6,703 nt of DNA from Oscillospiraceae bacterium (GTDB lineage: Bacteria > Bacillota > Clostridia > Oscillospirales > UBA929): assembly GCA_031258665.1 (NCBI GenBank), contig JAIRML010000234.1, forward strand, positions 1 through 6,703, written 5' to 3'. Numbering within the stretch: position 1 is the first letter of the stretch; each line of letters opens with the position of its first letter. The notes below the pieces were generated by a model. It was not told where the DNA came from. It saw only the letters and a list, made by a program, of their open reading frames with translations, and did no database searches. A program made the position numbers and the translations under genes. This document shows positions 5,865 to 6,703 of the stretch, in pieces.

Positions 5865-6703
5865 GGGGCCTCCGCCCCGTAAAAGAGGGCCTGCATCTGG
5901 CTGACCGCCTCCGGCCAGCGGAAGTTCGCGCTCATGCCGAACACCTCGCTGTCGAGGTCGTAGACGCGCCCCTCCCGCACGGCGCGGAAATGGCGCCAGA
6001 TCTCGTTTTCAGAAAACTCCTTCGCGAACATCTCCGCCACCTGGTCCGGCAGCGCGTGGGCGGTGCGCAAGATGATGTCCGGGTCGAGCGCCAGCAGCGC
6101 CTCGGTGTTCCAGCTCACAAAAGACTCCGCCTCGTCGGTCACGACATTGACGCCGCCGCCCATCTCCACCAGGCTGCCGGCGTAGGAGTGGGGCGTACAC
6201 GAGACGTACGCGCCGGGCAGACCCATCAAGATCAGCACCGTGGGGCCCGCCCGGTCCCCCCGCGCGGCCGCGAGTTCCGCCAGCGCGGATTCATATTCCG
6301 CGACCATGGCCTGGGCCCGGTCCGCCTGCCCGTACTTCTCCCCCAGATAGACGGCGCTCTCACAGAGCCCCGCGACGCTGCGGAGGTTCAAAAAGGTGGC
6401 GGGCAGGCCCGCGTTTTCGTAGCCAGGCGCCAAGTCGCCCGCCAGGGTGTCGGGGCCGACGATCTCGGTGGGATTCAGCAGCCGGATGGCCTCCAGGTCG
6501 GGGGACATGGAGGTGCCCGTCTCGGCGACATCCGCGTAGCGCGCCGGCAGCCCCGCGAGCGCCGGGCGCCCGACGAGCGCGAGCCCCAGCCGGTCGCAGA
6601 GCTCCACCGCCGCGCGGGATGTGGCGACCAGCCGGTACGGCGCCGCCGTGGCCGGCCCGGCCTCCCCCGCGGCGCCGGACGGCGCGGCCGTCGGGGGGAG
6701 AGA
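5861..6703 (-). CDS. isdE: IsdE-like haem-binding lipoprotein of an ABC importer (N-terminus outside window)
   Basis: 280 residues are visible; the frame is open to the right edge, so the start, signal peptide and lipobox are missing. The first 21 visible residues are a Pro/Ala/Gly-rich linker, as expected after a lipidated cysteine. The class III binding-protein fold then begins at YRLVATS (23-29). LPARYADV (52-59) and MSPDLEAI (66-73) match IsdE. The carboxy lobe has RTAHALPDQV (213-222), then IWRHF, RVYDLDSE and FGMSA. Met66 and His216 of the fragment are 150 residues apart, with 64 residues after the His. S. aureus IsdE binds haem through Met78 and His229, 151 apart with 63 after, as I recall its 292-residue length. 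This strongly favours haem over siderophore or B12. An internal GTG at 6607 is not the start, since it would remove part of the fold. It is coupled to the permease by an ATGA overlap. Confidence 0.9.
   Translation of the reverse strand, partial: SLPPTAAPSGAAGEAGPATAAPYRLVATSRAAVELCDRLGLALVGRPALAGLPARYADVAETGTSMSPDLEAIRLLNPTEIVGPDTLAGDLAPGYENAGLPATFLNLRSVAGLCESAVYLGEKYGQADRAQAMVAEYESALAELAAARGDRAGPTVLILMGLPGAYVSCTPHSYAGSLVEMGGGVNVVTDEAESFVSWNTEALLALDPDIILRTAHALPDQVAEMFAKEFSENEIWRHFRAVREGRVYDLDSEVFGMSANFRWPEAVSQMQALFYGAEAP

Noticed and set aside
4881..5882. Plus-strand and second minus-strand open frames over the permease
   Set aside because: Their composition is shadow-like (His/Arg/Gly-rich), and the FecCD permease frame fully explains this DNA.
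5861..6607. GTG at 6607 as the start of the haem-binding protein
   Set aside because: The frame continues to the window edge with conserved sequence (YRLVATSRAAVE) before this codon, so the gene is simply cut by the window.

Overview
The window is GC-rich and gene-dense. It reads almost entirely on the minus strand as one probable haem acquisition operon. The left edge holds the tail of an IS66-family insertion sequence on the plus strand. High GC, strong GGAGG ribosome binding sites, a TTG start, an IsdE-type haem-binding lipoprotein and a Firmicutes-like IS66 transposase tail suggest a high-GC Clostridia relative. A Gram-positive actinobacterial host such as a coriobacterium cannot be excluded. 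This host call is inference; no marker gene is present.

Layout in transcription order, right to left: an IsdE-like haem-binding protein (5' end cut by the window edge); a FecCD/IsdF-like permease joined to it by an ATGA overlap; a FecE/HmuV-like ATPase starting at TTG inside the end of the permease gene; a small YbaN/DUF454 membrane protein; and two exporter-fold ABC half-transporters joined by a GTGA overlap. The first half-transporter resembles CydD and the second CydC. All are co-oriented, with gaps of at most about 65 bases. The promoter must lie beyond the right edge.

Proposed division of labour: the first three genes form a complete type II haem importer. The Met and His that bind haem iron in Staphylococcus aureus IsdE are both present here at matching spacing. 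The CydDC-like heterodimer would then move haem, a haem-related thiol or another small molecule across the same membrane. The YbaN-like protein has no assigned role.

The non-coding sequence is the most unusual part. Three related GC-rich hairpin-forming repeats sit at positions 120-196, 3606-3643 and 4035-4102. One supplies the stop and last codons of the importer ATPase, one abuts the stop of the YbaN gene, and one lies just past the end of the operon. The last gene ends inside a perfect six-copy heptamer array (204-245) that carries stops in every frame. The IS66 end falls exactly at the edge of the first repeat. There is no gene-free stretch longer than 300 bases; the longest gap is 112-230.
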